NCBI GenBank assembly: GCA_003952965.2
Contig: CM025854.1
Span: forward strand, 18,606,841 to 18,670,840
Origin: Morella rubra
Lineage: Eukaryota; Streptophyta; Magnoliopsida; Fagales; Myricaceae
Length of the DNA stretch: 64,000 nt
Direction: 5' to 3'
This document shows positions 11,341 through 23,784 of the stretch, one piece after another (the first letter of the stretch is position 1; each line of letters opens with the position of its first letter). A program made the translations under genes and the position numbers. The notes beneath the pieces were generated by a model. It made no database searches. It saw only the letters and a list, made by a program, of their open reading frames with translations, and was not told the origin of the DNA.

Positions 11341-14300
11341 AAGGTTTTTGGGACCTCAAGGACCATAACCATTCGTCACTTGGCCTAACAGATGGGCTAT
11401 GAGGTGATTCTGTTGTTTGCTATCAACCATCTAGGCAATAAATGCTGGAATGTTGGCAATTGTTATTTCCATTCCCACAATGAGGCATGTGGTTGTAGAT
11501 ATCTATTACGTTGTCTTGGTGAGGATGCCCAACCAAAATTCTTATAGCCAAGACCCGTTAATTGTTTCTTTTATTGCAGCAAGTAGCTTTCAGATATTTC
11601 GGTTTAAGTTGGAGTGAAGTACTGTTTTTGCAAGAGTCTTTTCCAGCATGTTAGAGTGATTCCTACTCTTCCTACCGCTCTTTTTTTCTTCTTTTCTTTT
11701 GGTGGTCTTCCTGTTGGAATTTCCTGCTAAAACACTGAAAAGTTAGATCATGAGAAAGGTTCTGTAAGACTGTTCAACAAAACCACACTTTGCAACAAAA
11801 ATGCCCGACACATACCATAAATGCGGAATTTTTTCATTCTTTTTTCTTGGGATTTTCCTTGTCTAGTGGGAGGGGGGAGAATGGTATTAACGACACAACT
11901 TCAATCACCAATTTAACTGTATATCAATCTAATTTGCCTAACTTTTAATAGCAACAGGAGTGATCTGCAGCTAACTAGCGCGTGCCTTTAACGACAAATT
12001 TGTTATGGGGACAGGACATAGCAGACAAGCTCTTAAATCACGTTTGCCATTTGAGCTAATTCTCGGCCTCAAAATCCTCTGGTTTTGTGTGTTTCAGGCC
12101 TCATTCTTTGCTAAGCTGTTGTCCAACCATTTGTACCCTTCCAAAAAAAAACCTTTAAATTTAGCCCTTTACAACTACTTTTGTCAGACTATTTCCGCGG
12201 TGTCCAGGATTATGAAAGTTTCATGCTCACTGGGTGGATCATGAAGGTGGTACTGCACGCAAAAATGACAAGAGTCCTCTACGCAGGTTAATCATCAGGT
12301 GGGACTGGGTACTGGGGCTAAGAGTTTCTGGCCTTTTCAAAAACAGTATCTTCATATACGCTCTGAAGCCTGTGATCAATGCGTTGACTGGAAGCTTACT
12401 TGGGCAGCCAGACAATAGAGCCCATTGGCTCACCGGATGGCAAAATGCGCCATACAACATACATCTTTCGGCTCAATTAGCTTGGACAGTAGTCCGCCCT
12501 CTTTATCTTTTAGAAGGCCCCATGAATTGGCGTGAATAGATAGGGAAAACTCCACTAGAACACTACTTACAACTGCGGTGTCAGCGTGGCACTTTCTGTC
12601 TCTCTCTGGCCATCTCTTTCTGTCTCTCTCTCTCTCTTCCCCTCACCAAGACAGCCTAAAGTGCCTATGTTTGCGGCGACAATTTTGCCAACATTTCATA
12701 TATATATATATATATAGGTTAGGTATTCGCGTAAAGCTTTCCGTTTTTACTTTTTTCTGAATATATCCTGTTTTGTTGGTATTCTCTTTCCTATGTGCGG
12801 TATTCCCGTAAAATGTACTTTGTTGTGATGGTTTTCCCATCCAAGAATTCTCAAGCTAACCTATAGAGGTTATGCAAGAGGGCATTACTTGGGGCATCCT
12901 TTGAGCATTCTAGAGTCGGTCAATCTTTATTTTAGATTCAGAGACGAGAGTCCCATGCCATATCTCCTCACCAAAGTAATGGACGGAGCCTGTACAGGCC
13001 GGTTGAGGTTATTCAAAATTGTCACCCACTCTTACGAAGGCTTGATTAAGGGTTCATGAATATCCACCCACTCATAAGCTGCCACAAGTACGCTACGAAG
13101 TCTCGACTTCAATTTGCGCGCTTTCCTTTTTCTTTTTCCCAGAAAAACAAGGCACTCAATTTGGGTTCTTGAAGTAAGAAAAAGGACCCATTATGCTTCT
13201 TAATTTGAGGAAAAATAAAAGATTTCTGGGACTTGGCCTGCCGTTGTGTACGTTTCATCTTGTTTTTTTTTTTAAGACAATTATGGTATTCGGGTCAAAC
13301 TTTTGCGCACTTCAATTAATTTCGAAATTTTGCAAGGTCTGACTAGCTGAATTACTCTTCGGAATTATTTTGTTATATAATATTATTACTTACCCAAAAA
13401 CTCAAAAAAAGAAACTGCATTAAGCTAGTTATGCTCAAGACTGCTTCTTTTCTCCCCTTTATTGGTGACAACTATGTACATTAATCAGCACCTCATTCTT
13501 ACTGTCTCATTTAAACCGTCACTGTTATTTCCATATTAGAAGAAAGAGGCAGAACACTGAACAGGGACCCAAAGACAACACTCTGGTCAGCCGGTTATCT
13601 ATAGTATAAGGCCTATAGATATCCTATCCGATCAGTAGAAATCACTAGAAAACGAAGACAAACAATCGCAAGAAACAAAGAAAGTACACCCGGGCCAGAA
13701 CAGGGGTTAAACTATTTCAGTGCAGTAATCAGACATGATTCTCCTTTACACCCAATATTTTAAAACATTTTCCCAGTCACAAATTAATGTTGACGACAAG
13801 TATATATGTTGTGGTGATTGCTAAGTTGGACTTTTTTTTATCACTTATATATATGACAGATACATACAACTGACGCTCTGAAAGATTCTTACGAACGAAA
13901 AAAATAATGAAATGTCAACTCCCATGCACGCGAGACGACAAAACTTCCAAGTATTTTTTAGGTACGTAGGGCAGGGAGTCCCCGCCCCCTTTTCTATTCA
14001 CAATTTCCTTCTCTTCCACATAGTTTTCACTCTTGTTTCTTATTTTAATCCTTCGAGCATCTTTATATCGCAACAAGATCAAATGCGCACGTCACTCATA
14101 ACGAGCCAGTGTTGGCTGCCCTTGATTTAAGCAAACCAAATCCTTGAAGTGATTCCCCCTTGATCTGCCCCAAAGAGTTAGAGAATACAAGCTAGGATAC
14201 GTCCTGTGTCATGTGAGGACAATCCAAATTCTCCCCGGGCAGCCTTGGGAAGTAATACCCCTTAATGGCACAGAAAATATAAACATTTGGTGCAATTTCG

Positions 14301-17300
14301 AGGCTATGATCATATGGGAGACAAGTGTCTCTCATCTAGCTTCCAGCATCCGCACCCAGCTCCCTGCACCAAGTTCTGTCCATTTGTGTTGTCTTCTTTG
14401 TTTCTTTGCAGAACTATACAACAGATTAAGCAAGATTTTTGAGGTGTAGTAGTACTGAGAGTGATATGGGGGCCCTGGGTTTAATCTTTCTTCAGAGTCG
14501 CAACTATTTTTGTCTTGAAAACGTATACTACCTCTCTGACCAAACTCTAGTACTAGCTTTGCAACACATGGAGTGTAACTTTATATGCAATATTCCAACA
14601 AATTAAGCGGCCTCTTCCTAGCTCTTTGCGTTGTGTTATGGTATGATCCCTACATGGTCCTGAATCTGGGAGAAGGTAATCTCAACTAAACCTGCTAGAG
14701 AAACAAACTAGGGCGCTGGATAAAGCGCCAATAAAGTAACACAGTTAGCCTTGCCCCCCAAAGCGCTTTTTGGAGAAAGTGCACTTGGTCAAATTGGTAG
14801 GTACGTACCCAATCTTCCCTCCCTCAAATTCAGTATCTTAGATAACAGCTGCAACTTTTAGGGTAAGAAATTCTTGCTTCTATTACTGCTGATCCTAGTG
14901 AGAATTCTGAAATGAGTAGCTCCAATATATCAGTTGACTACATAAAGCCCGGAATATCATTTCTCTTTGGAGGATACGATCATTGGAATGTAGCAACTTA
15001 AATCTTGTATATATTCTATTTGAAGTCAATGTTTCAGTCCTAGCTCATTCTTTTTGTTTTTCTTTACAAAGACGTAGTTCATTCACTCAAGGAAATCTAA
15101 CTTTTATTTGTCAATGTTCTATTATATATTTCTGCAATCGATCGAGAAGGTTCGGAAATGAACCATGCCAACTGTTTTAGCGTCCAAGTCCCCCTAAAAT
15201 TGACTAGTTTCTAGATCTCAGATCTCGCTCCCCCACATAGTTCTGGCATGTTTATTCAACATCTTTTTTTTTTTTTTTTTTTTCGAATTGGACCAATGAA
15301 CTAAAAGTCATAACAACATATGCTTGTCAAATAAAGCCGTGAAAACCAGCAATAAAATCATGGGGACAAGAAAGCAGGTGTTGATATATGGGCAGAAAGT
15401 CTTAGTTTAGGTGGGAAGAAAATGAAAGGTTGATGAAGGAAATGGCCCACATATTTCTTTCACCCTTGTTGGTCAGATTAAACTTGCCAAACAAAAGAAA
15501 GATTTTTGTTATTCGGAATTGAAATGGAAGGAGTCTCTAACAGAGGTCAACAATTAAGATAATCACGCACAAGCCAGAAGGAGAGAGATTGTACAAGGAC
15601 AACTGTCAAAGGAGGGGGAAGGAAAAAAGGTTGGAACAGTCACATGATTTCCAACAGTCCAAGGGACCAGTCGCATCTGTATCCATAATGCGAGTATTAT
15701 TGCAATTTAAAGAGCACAAGTGGTGTGTCCGACTATCGTTGATTTTTTCTTAACATGACCATGGGTCGACTTAGAATATCATAATTTATATATCTTCTAA
15801 TTTATCTGCCGAATCAAACAAAAGCGTCCCAAAACCAAGTAGGAAACGAAAACTTTGTTCCCTCTCTCTCCTGATCTTTCTCTTCCTCTCGATCTCTCTC
15901 TCCCAGCTCTTATGATGGAAGTGTTCAAGGAGTAAGTCCACTCCAATCTGTTCGACCCTCTTAAAAGCTTGCAGGTTAGGAGGCATGCGAGGATCAGCTC
16001 AGAGATCTGTTTGAGTATCATTGATCTTCAACATGGAAGAGGGAGGACTGACGCTCGTCTTCATCAATGGTTTGTATTTAGGAAAAGGGAAAAAAAATAT
16101 ATTGTATGCCTTTCTATGATATAGCCAATATCGTCGTGGTAGTTTCTGCTAAAGAACTCAAGATCTTATCCTTTCAATGGCGCGCGATATATATACCACT
16201 TAGGTGATAGTTCTCCCCTTTTTCAGGGGGTTCTCCCCCGCTTGCTTATGATTCTAAGTGGTTTTCTCAAGAGACGTTTCGGAAAGTAATGAAACAGGCC
16301 AGACTAATCTGCCCTTTGAGAAAGCTCTGGAATCCAGAGTTAGCGCGCGCGCTAATTGACGTTAAATAGTTACTCCGATAGTATTGTTTGGTTACTCGTT
16401 GAAATGATTATTTTTGAAGAAATGATTAGCGAAAATCTAGCAGCCGTTTTTTTCATGATGGACAAATATTTGCATTGCTATTACCGGCCATGATTATACT
16501 GCTGCAAACATACGATAATCATCATTTGTTATTGCATATTTGGATAAGAAGAAGAGAGACATGGAGATCAGATGGACTCTCTCTCTCTCTCCACTGACCA
16601 AGATTGTCATAGGGCCCTAATTTTCTTCCTAGGATATAGCCTTGAGAAATTGTTGACGGCTCTGGTCATGCTTCCAATTAATATTCATGATTAGGTCACA
16701 AAATGGAAATTAGCATGCACTGATGAACAATATTGAAATTAGAACATCCTCAATCAGATACTAATCGTGTTTTTTTAATTTGTGTTACATTAGAATTCTC
16801 TCTCCATTCGCTAAATCATTCTGAAATATGTCTGAGGCAATGAATACCTTGCACTAGTTTAGAAGTTAGTTCTTAGTATAATTACAACGTACGTTGTTCA
16901 ACCCTAACTAATATCTTACACTTCGGCATCCACCGAATACTTTGCAATATGTATCGAGATCATAAACATGATAAGGGGGGTTCTGAACCTAGTCTATCTC
17001 ATAAGCTATGGGATCAAACATGTAGATTGCAGAATATTATCTTTTAGTACCCATTTTCTCCACTTGTTTAGTCCATTTTTAGAAAAGTACTGGATGAAAC
17101 AGCATAAGCCTAAGGATTCACTATTAAATGTTTCCTGCAATAAGTTTCCACAGTTAGCTTTCACCTAAAACGCATGTCCTCTAGGATCAAAGACCTGGTG
17201 TAATTAATCCATTTTAAAGGCTGGTTGCATATGGAGATAGAGTACAGCTAGCTACTGATCGAACTGATATATATACAATATATATTGACGTTAATGAAAC

Positions 17301-18000
17301 ACGTGGTGCTAGCAAATCTAGTAACTCTAAATAAGTTACGTTATTCATCAGATACTCCAATGCTAATATTATAGTACTCCACTAGGGACAGAAAAAACCA
17401 AGGAGCATATATAAAGAATTACTCCTTAATTAGCTAGGTTTTTGAAGTGCAAAAATCAAAAAGAGAGAGAGAGAGAGAGAAAGGAGAGAACAACAATAAC
17501 TTGGATATAGGGAAGATATCATTGTAATCAATCCTAAGCATAATTGACCTGCAGGATTATATATATTTACATGGATGTGTATATATATATGTGTGTGTTT
17601 GGGTTTGTTGATCAGATGTACACGCCTATTATAAGCTGGTGTGAAAGGTCCTGTGTTTTTCTTTTCTTTTCTTCTCTTTAATTTTTAATTTTTTATATTT
17701 CTTTTTCCAAAGTTTGAAAGGTACTCCTTCATTAGTTATAATCGCGCTTTGATCGATGATGTTTTTTGCATGTGATATACTTGTACTGTGCCATTATTTC
17801 TCCTTGGAATAAGATTATCCTGCTTACCGGAAAAGAAAAAAGTGCAGTAGGATTAATTGTTTACTATTTATGAAGCAATTGGTAACATGTAAACTAGGTA
17901 CAAACAAGCATCAGGCCGTGTGAATCTTTTCCTTTCGATTCATCAAATATAGTCATTTATTGCATCCAACAATTTGTTGAACGTACGTCATTTGAACACC
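11341..18000. other. Long intergenic region
   Basis: The first few hundred bases are the PCO 3' region. Beyond about 11700 I found no exon set, tRNA, rRNA or familiar microRNA. Small frames such as 12234-12539 and 14213-14449 show no family resemblance. Simple repeats include (TA)n at about 12698-12716, a poly-T tract at about 15263-15283, (CT)n near 16577 and (GA)n at about 17462-17480. The last 500 bp should contain the promoter and leader of the GARP gene, where 'TTTCTTTCAG' near 18014 could be the acceptor of a leader intron. Confidence 0.5.
16325..16355. repeat. Two abutting perfect palindromes
   Basis: CTCTGGA-A-TCCAGAG (16325-16339) is followed with no spacer by the 16-bp perfect palindrome TTAGCGCGCGCGCTAA (16340-16355). 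The second contains an alternating (GC)n core. No function is known to me. Confidence 0.6.
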
Positions 18001-18081
18001 CACTTTTCTTTCAGGAATCTAGCTATATCTTGGACAACGAGCTCAATTCTTTGATGTGGCAAAGAGAAAATCAAAGTAGCC

Positions 18082-20350
18082 ATGGCCGAGGCATTGGAGA
18101 TATATGATGATGAAAAAAGCTGTGACAGAAGTGATCAGGAACAGGCTGAAAATGCCTCCGTAGTGTCTTCACAAAGGTGCTCATCGTTTGACTTAAATGA
18201 AGAAGCGTGGTGTGCAGAAGATGGTAGTATACCCGAGGTAGCTGAACTCAGCATTGAAGATGATGAGAAAAGAACAGAGGGAAATTCAGCTAATAATGAC
18301 ACCTCCCGTGAAGGAAATGGAAGAACGGCTAGAGTAAGGCAATATGTTAGATCAAAAATGCCTCGGCTTCGGTGGACTCCTGAGCTCCATCTCTCTTTTG
18401 TTCATGCTGTTGAAAGGCTTGGGGGACAAGAGAGTGAGTTTCAATTACCATATTCTGGCAAAGGAAAAATGAGTGCCAATGAATCTCAACAACTACCTAG
18501 TCTTATCCCCCTCTGTGTGATGGAAGCAAAGAGCATCATCATGAGTTACGAACGTCTTTTTCAATAAATTATTATTTACATTAATTCTTTTTGGATTGGC
18601 ATGCAGGAGCAACTCCTAAATTAGTTCTTCAGCTAATGAACGTGAGAGGACTTAGTATTGCCCATGTAAAGAGCCACTTACAGGTAGAGAGCAAATAGCT
18701 TAGTTACGGTTATCTCCCCAATCTCCTTTTACTAATTCTCCTTAATTTACTAATATTGAATTTTGTACGGACAGATGTATAGAAGTAAAAAGCTTGATGA
18801 GGCCGGGCAAGGTGAAGCATTGTGAATTTTCATTGTGCAAGTTTAGTAGTTTCCAATTGTTCTCTGGCATTTAACAATTATCAAGATATAAAGGAAACAG
18901 CAAATTAACCTTCAAATGATCACAAATGCCGATTACATATATGTTCAATGAAGGTGTCAGAATTGTCCGGAATGCTGGAAATTATATGACATCAATTCTG
19001 CCAAAAACTGCACGTTCACATGTTTCTGTTGTATGTATGTTGTCTTCTACGTACGTTGGTCGTAATTCTCATTAAATAGACAAAACGGAAATTTAGGCAT
19101 GAAGAACTCAAAAGGATTATTTACCAACCTAGCTAGCTATATATGATGGAATTTAATTAGGATAGAAAAGCAAGCTCATTTTTATAACTCATAAATATCT
19201 GCCTCTGTTGCCTTTTTTTTCTTCTTCTTTTGTGAACAGTTCTAGGTCAAACCTGCAGACAACTGGAAAGAAGAAATCATATCCAAGGCATATTGCAACA
19301 TACAACCAGTACTCATCAACACTTCAGAATGGAGAATGGTGGAATAGTTCTAGCACGACATTCTGATCCATACAACGTCCCTCATGGTCTTTTGCAGCGA
19401 CCCTTCTCCCAAGTACCATTAGATATAAAAGCTAGCTTCTCAAGGTAGCTAATATTTCTTGAGAAATATATTCTCATCGGAAAAAAATATATATTCAACT
19501 AAGTCTCCTCTTACATATCAGTCGTAGAGAAGAGCATCCCCTATTTTTAACGTACATATTCTCCAACAACATCATGGTCTCTCTCTCTCTCCCCTCCCTC
19601 TTGATCATGTTATAGGCAGCAGGAGTACTGGCCCAATAATATTCAGCACGGCATAACAAGAGCAAACGATCTAGCGAGCAAAGATCTCGGACGAGATAAG
19701 GGTTTGATCACTTCAACAGCCTTCCCAACGCAAGGCAAGTCAAATACAGCTTCAAGCTTCCGATTTCAAGCCGTGGATACAAATATTCAAATTGGGCCCA
19801 TTAGACCTAGCCGATTTCTTGAGGAAAAAAGATGGCCTCCGTTTGCCAAGATTACCGGTCACTGGCAAGGAAAAGGGGCGCCTACCAATATCAAGTGGGA
19901 CAATGCTGTCACCAGGTTCATTGGAGAAACCAAGAATGCGAGGCCAACTGAATGGAAACTTGGAAACAGCTCAAAGGTTACGAAGTTCCTATCAAGCTCA
20001 GATGATCTTCTCAGCAATTCCAATAGCTTTAAACCAGAGTTTGAACCCCCATTTCGGCTTGAGGTATAATTTTTCATTTCAGAAAACTCTTTGGCAAATG
20101 TTGACCATAGCTTTGATTTCTTCTCCGCCCCCTCTCTGTTGCCCCGTAAACTTTGTTTCTTGTTCTTAATTTCAAGCTTTCGTTTTATTTAATTTCTAAA
20201 CTGCAGTTGAATCGAGAAAAGGTGTTGAAGGACAAGGAATGGTTTCCGGATTTGCAGCTAAGACTTAACCAAACACTCGAGAACGAGGATGATCAGGAGA
20301 CTCATGGCAAAGGAACACATGAAATTAGCACTAAGCTTTCTCTTTCTTAG
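18082..20350 (+). CDS. GARP/G2-like (MYB-related) transcription factor
   Basis: This is a nuclear DNA-binding factor of the GARP class, similar to the Arabidopsis At2g38300/At2g40260/At1g14600 group. Exons are 18082-18433, 18607-18683, 18775-18811, 19240-19444, 19616-20063 and 20207-20350. They total 1263 nt and encode 420 residues, with every junction GT-AG and in phase. The G2-like/MYB domain spans about residues 93-149. It opens MPRLRWTPELHLSFV, contains LVLQLMNVRGLSIAHV, and ends in the diagnostic KSHLQMYRSKK. The N-terminal part is acidic and contains FDLNEE (36-41). The last exon contains DLQLRL (388-393), an LxLxL match to the EAR repression motif, and ends KLSLS. I infer a transcriptional repressor. 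Exon 6 is repeated after the assembly gap at 34613-34756. Confidence 0.88.
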
Positions 20351-20822
20351 CTTGTATTTGTCAAGCAACCATGGCGAAATCTATTTACGAAATTCATACA
20401 TATTATACAGACAGAAAATATGGAGCAACACAACAAGACCCAACTGATCAGAGGCTACTTAATTATAGGATCTGACTTTGTAAAAAAACAAGGGGAGAGA
20501 AATTACAATAGAAGTGAGATAGCAAAAAATGCTTTTGCTAATTTATTGGACTGTGTTTGATTTGCATAAGGTGAACCCAAAAATATTATGTAATCGAAAA
20601 ATTAAGAAATTAAGTATTCGAGTCTTTGACTCCGCATGCATGTAATTCCTTTACGGAGAAATTTTGGAGTAAAAGGTGATACGGTCTGTGATTATACGTG
20701 ACAGTTCTAGAAAACAAAGATAAATAAATAAAGGAAGAAGAATTTTGAAAAATATTTTCATGAGGATAGGCTAGGTAGTAGGGAACATGTTAAATATGCT
20801 AGTGTGAGAGACGTAAAAACTT

Positions 20823-21293
20823 GAGCTCTTATACCAGTGATTGATAGTCTTAGGCCTTCTCAACCCCAAAAGCTAATTCAAGAGGTGAAATTTTTTCTCA
20901 CACTTATAAATTGACCACCAACCCCTTCCACAACTGATGTGGGACTAACCCAAATAACTCTGCAGTTAGAAAGATATCTTGGGCTCTTATACCAGTGATT
21001 GATGGTCTTAGGCCTTTTCAATCCCAAAAGCTAACTCAAGAGGTGAGGCTTTCCCTCACACTTATAAATTGACCACTAACCCTTTCATAACCGATGTGGG
21101 ATTAACCCAAATAACTCTACAGTTAGAAAGATACCTTGGGCTCTTATACCAGTGATTGATAGTCTTAGGCCTTCTCAACCCCAAAAGCTAACTTAAGAGG
21201 TGAGGCTTTTCCTCACACTTATAAATTGACCACTAACTCCTTCCACAACCGATGTGGGAGTAATCCAAATAACTCTACCGTTAGAAAGATACA
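20823..21293 (-). repeat. Tandem array of three TRIM-like LTR units
   Basis: Three direct units of about 157-158 bp start at GCTCTTATACCAGTGATTG (20825, 20983, 21140). Read on the minus strand each unit contains a 'CCCACATCGG'-type motif, a TATAAGTGTGAGG segment, and ends with TGGTATAAGAGC. That last word is one base from the tRNA-Met primer-binding site TGGTATCAGAGC. This suggests a TRIM-type element whose LTRs have multiplied head to tail. No coding sequence is present. The same array recurs at 35226-35694. Confidence 0.6.
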
Positions 21294-23780
21294 GATACCC
21301 TAATTATTTGAGAATTTTGTTCACATCACTCCCCTATTAATCTACATGGAAGTTTCTTAAACTTGGAAGGACGTACGTCATCTTTGGGTCTATGTGGGCA
21401 ATATAATTTGTGGGTAATGTGAGCCCCTTGCAATACATTTTAGAATGAAAATGGGTTTGTAGTAGTACGCTTAGCACAGACTATACATAAAGCAAGCCTT
21501 ACGTCTTTTGTGTTCATTTTACAAATATAAAAAGATCAGGGCATTGAAGTTGAAGTTGTCCAAGCAAGCCGTTTTAATTTACATCCCCTTACAAGTAATG
21601 AAGAACCATTGTAAAACCAACCGACATAACTTGTCGAGCTGGAGAATTTATAGAATGTATATATATATATATGCATGGTTCTAGGTGAGAGTTAAAGAGT
21701 AACTTTTATTTCAAGCCAGCTCTCATCTCGTGAAAGACTCCTGCTAAGTGTACGGATTGTAGTTGAACTATTAACTCATATTCGGAAGCTCTCGCCTCTT
21801 GTTACGTGTACGGATTTTTGTTGGATTATAATTCTTTGTTTTTTTTTGTCTGAAGGATTAGAATTAAAAGATATTCTAATTTTAATTTATTTTAAAACAT
21901 GTGGTATACTAGTGACCATATATTGACATTTAACGTATCATATCATTAATTCCGTTAGAAATTAAAATGAAAATTCGAGAAAATAAGTTATTTAAAACTT
22001 AAATTCAAACAGTAATTTTGTCGATTCTAAAAATATATGCAGTTTTTTAAAATCTCATAAAAACCTTGGCATTAATTTTTAAATTTTCCTTTCTCAAAAT
22101 AGCCTCAAAACCTATAGAGTGAAATTGTATGTCCTTTATTTTTATGTAATTAGTACTCTTAAAGTTCAATTTCTTCTTCATCCTTAGTTGGGCTCAAATC
22201 TATAAGTTTAAACATTTAAGTTGAATTGTGTTCTTATATATTATGAGCCCACTAGAAAACTCCCTCAATCTGTTAATCTCCCCAACATTAATTGGTCACT
22301 GGCTGTTGTTGCTAGGACTAGGCCTTGCGCTCTGTACATTTTACTATATAATAGATAGAAAACTCTTACCTAAAAACATCCATGGTTTTCCTCTATCGTC
22401 TTTCCAAAGTGAAGTTAGCAGCTATAATACCAGATGTGTCGCGAGATATGTGTTTTATTTTCCCAATAATGTTGGTGGATCATATCATCTGCTACCTATC
22501 TAGCAAGGTGTATTTCAATTCTAAGGGATATTAATTCTAATTAATCAAATGGAAAAATGTGAGAATATTTCCAAGATACAATTTTTAAGTCTATGTTAAC
22601 TGTAGACATTGACGTTTACTCATAGAAATCTTCTTGACAACTGTGAAAGTGCCTGTGTAGCCGGTTGGGTTCTGAAGCAAGTTCCGGCTGTGGCGGTATC
22701 TCCGGTGGACCAGCCATTGGAACGGATATTGATTTTTCGTGCATGTGATCTTACGCTGTTCAATTCCGCTGCCATTATTCCTCTTTTCTTTTCTTTTTTT
22801 TTCTTTTTTTTTTTTTTCAAAATTGGGCTACGTCGACGATTTTTGGTACTACTATTGGCCCCTTACATATCTTTGGATGGGTTCTCCTACCAGGTTAAAG
22901 ATTAAAGAAACCATCAAAGGCCCACTAAGCCTACTGAGCCCGTCCAGCAGGTACCCCTTACCCTTGGGTTTAGAACAGAAGTTGCGACCTAAAACTGTCT
23001 TGGGCCTCTCTAAAACCTTTTCGTGAAATTTTTTCTGATGAGGAGATTCGTCCGTCCAAAGACCTTTGCATTCTGACAGAATAAAAAAAAAAAAAGAAGA
23101 AGAAAAGGAACTGTTTTGCTTGGACTAAAGTGAAAAGACCAAGTGCCCATTCATTTCAAATCCCCCGTTGGTACAAATTTTCCATCCACCAAAGCCATAC
23201 TCAGAAAGATAAATTCAATGGAATAAGATGCAATACATTTCACCAGAAAAAATTTAGCAACAGCCAACAAGTATATTGCACAGGGCAAATGGGAAGTTTT
23301 TCCTCTGGTATTTACCATCCTCCTTAGCACGCACACCTACCAAAAGGTGGCAAGTTGAAACATCAACTGCAGAGCCTAATTACCAGTAGAAACAAACCAA
23401 TAATGTGCATCAAAGTTTAAACTTTAAAGGAAGCTATACCCTCATTTTTTAACCCAAACAGAAATGCCCGCGAATTCATATGAAAAAAAAAAAAAAAAAC
23501 AGGGCAGTAAAAATGTAGACAGCAGGAATATGACCTGCTCAGCTGCTCTGACTATTGCCTACAGCTACGACAAAGGCTGGATTATGGATAAGTGTAACTG
23601 GTGGAATTGAGCAAACCAAAATGCCCCTCCGTAAGGACCTTAACATATCATGAGGAGCAGCAAGGTGTAATAGATACTCCAGCTGAAGCGGATACGAACG
23701 AGGGATACATATACCTTTGACAATTTCAAAACAGAATCTCCAAACCAAGCAACGAGCCTAAGGACTTCTGAAGGGACCTT
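21294..23780. other. Spacer downstream of the DUF688 gene (copy 1)
   Basis: A frame at 22228-22503 encodes a hydrophobic N-terminus (MSPLENSLNLLISP...). Its end differs between the two copies of the locus because of one T, and it matches no family I know, so I do not call it a gene. A T-rich tract occupies 22785-22818. About 23100-23784 is probably the 3' untranslated region of the minus-strand DUF688 gene. The corresponding stretch in copy 2 is 35695-38184. Confidence 0.4.
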
Positions 23781-23784
23781 TGCA

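Noticed and set aside
11341..18000. MicroRNA precursors in the long spacer
   Set aside because: I looked for several conserved plant microRNA sequences from memory and found none. A folding and small-RNA survey was not possible here.
20825..21293. Possible CRISPR-like or satellite array
   Set aside because: Units of about 158 bp without spacers in plant nuclear DNA; the primer-binding-site word favours an LTR/TRIM origin.
22228..22503. Hydrophobic ORF MSPLENSLNLL..., also at 36627-36869
   Set aside because: The C-terminus differs between the two copies because of one T. There is no family resemblance, and the second copy is an assembly duplicate rather than evidence of conservation.
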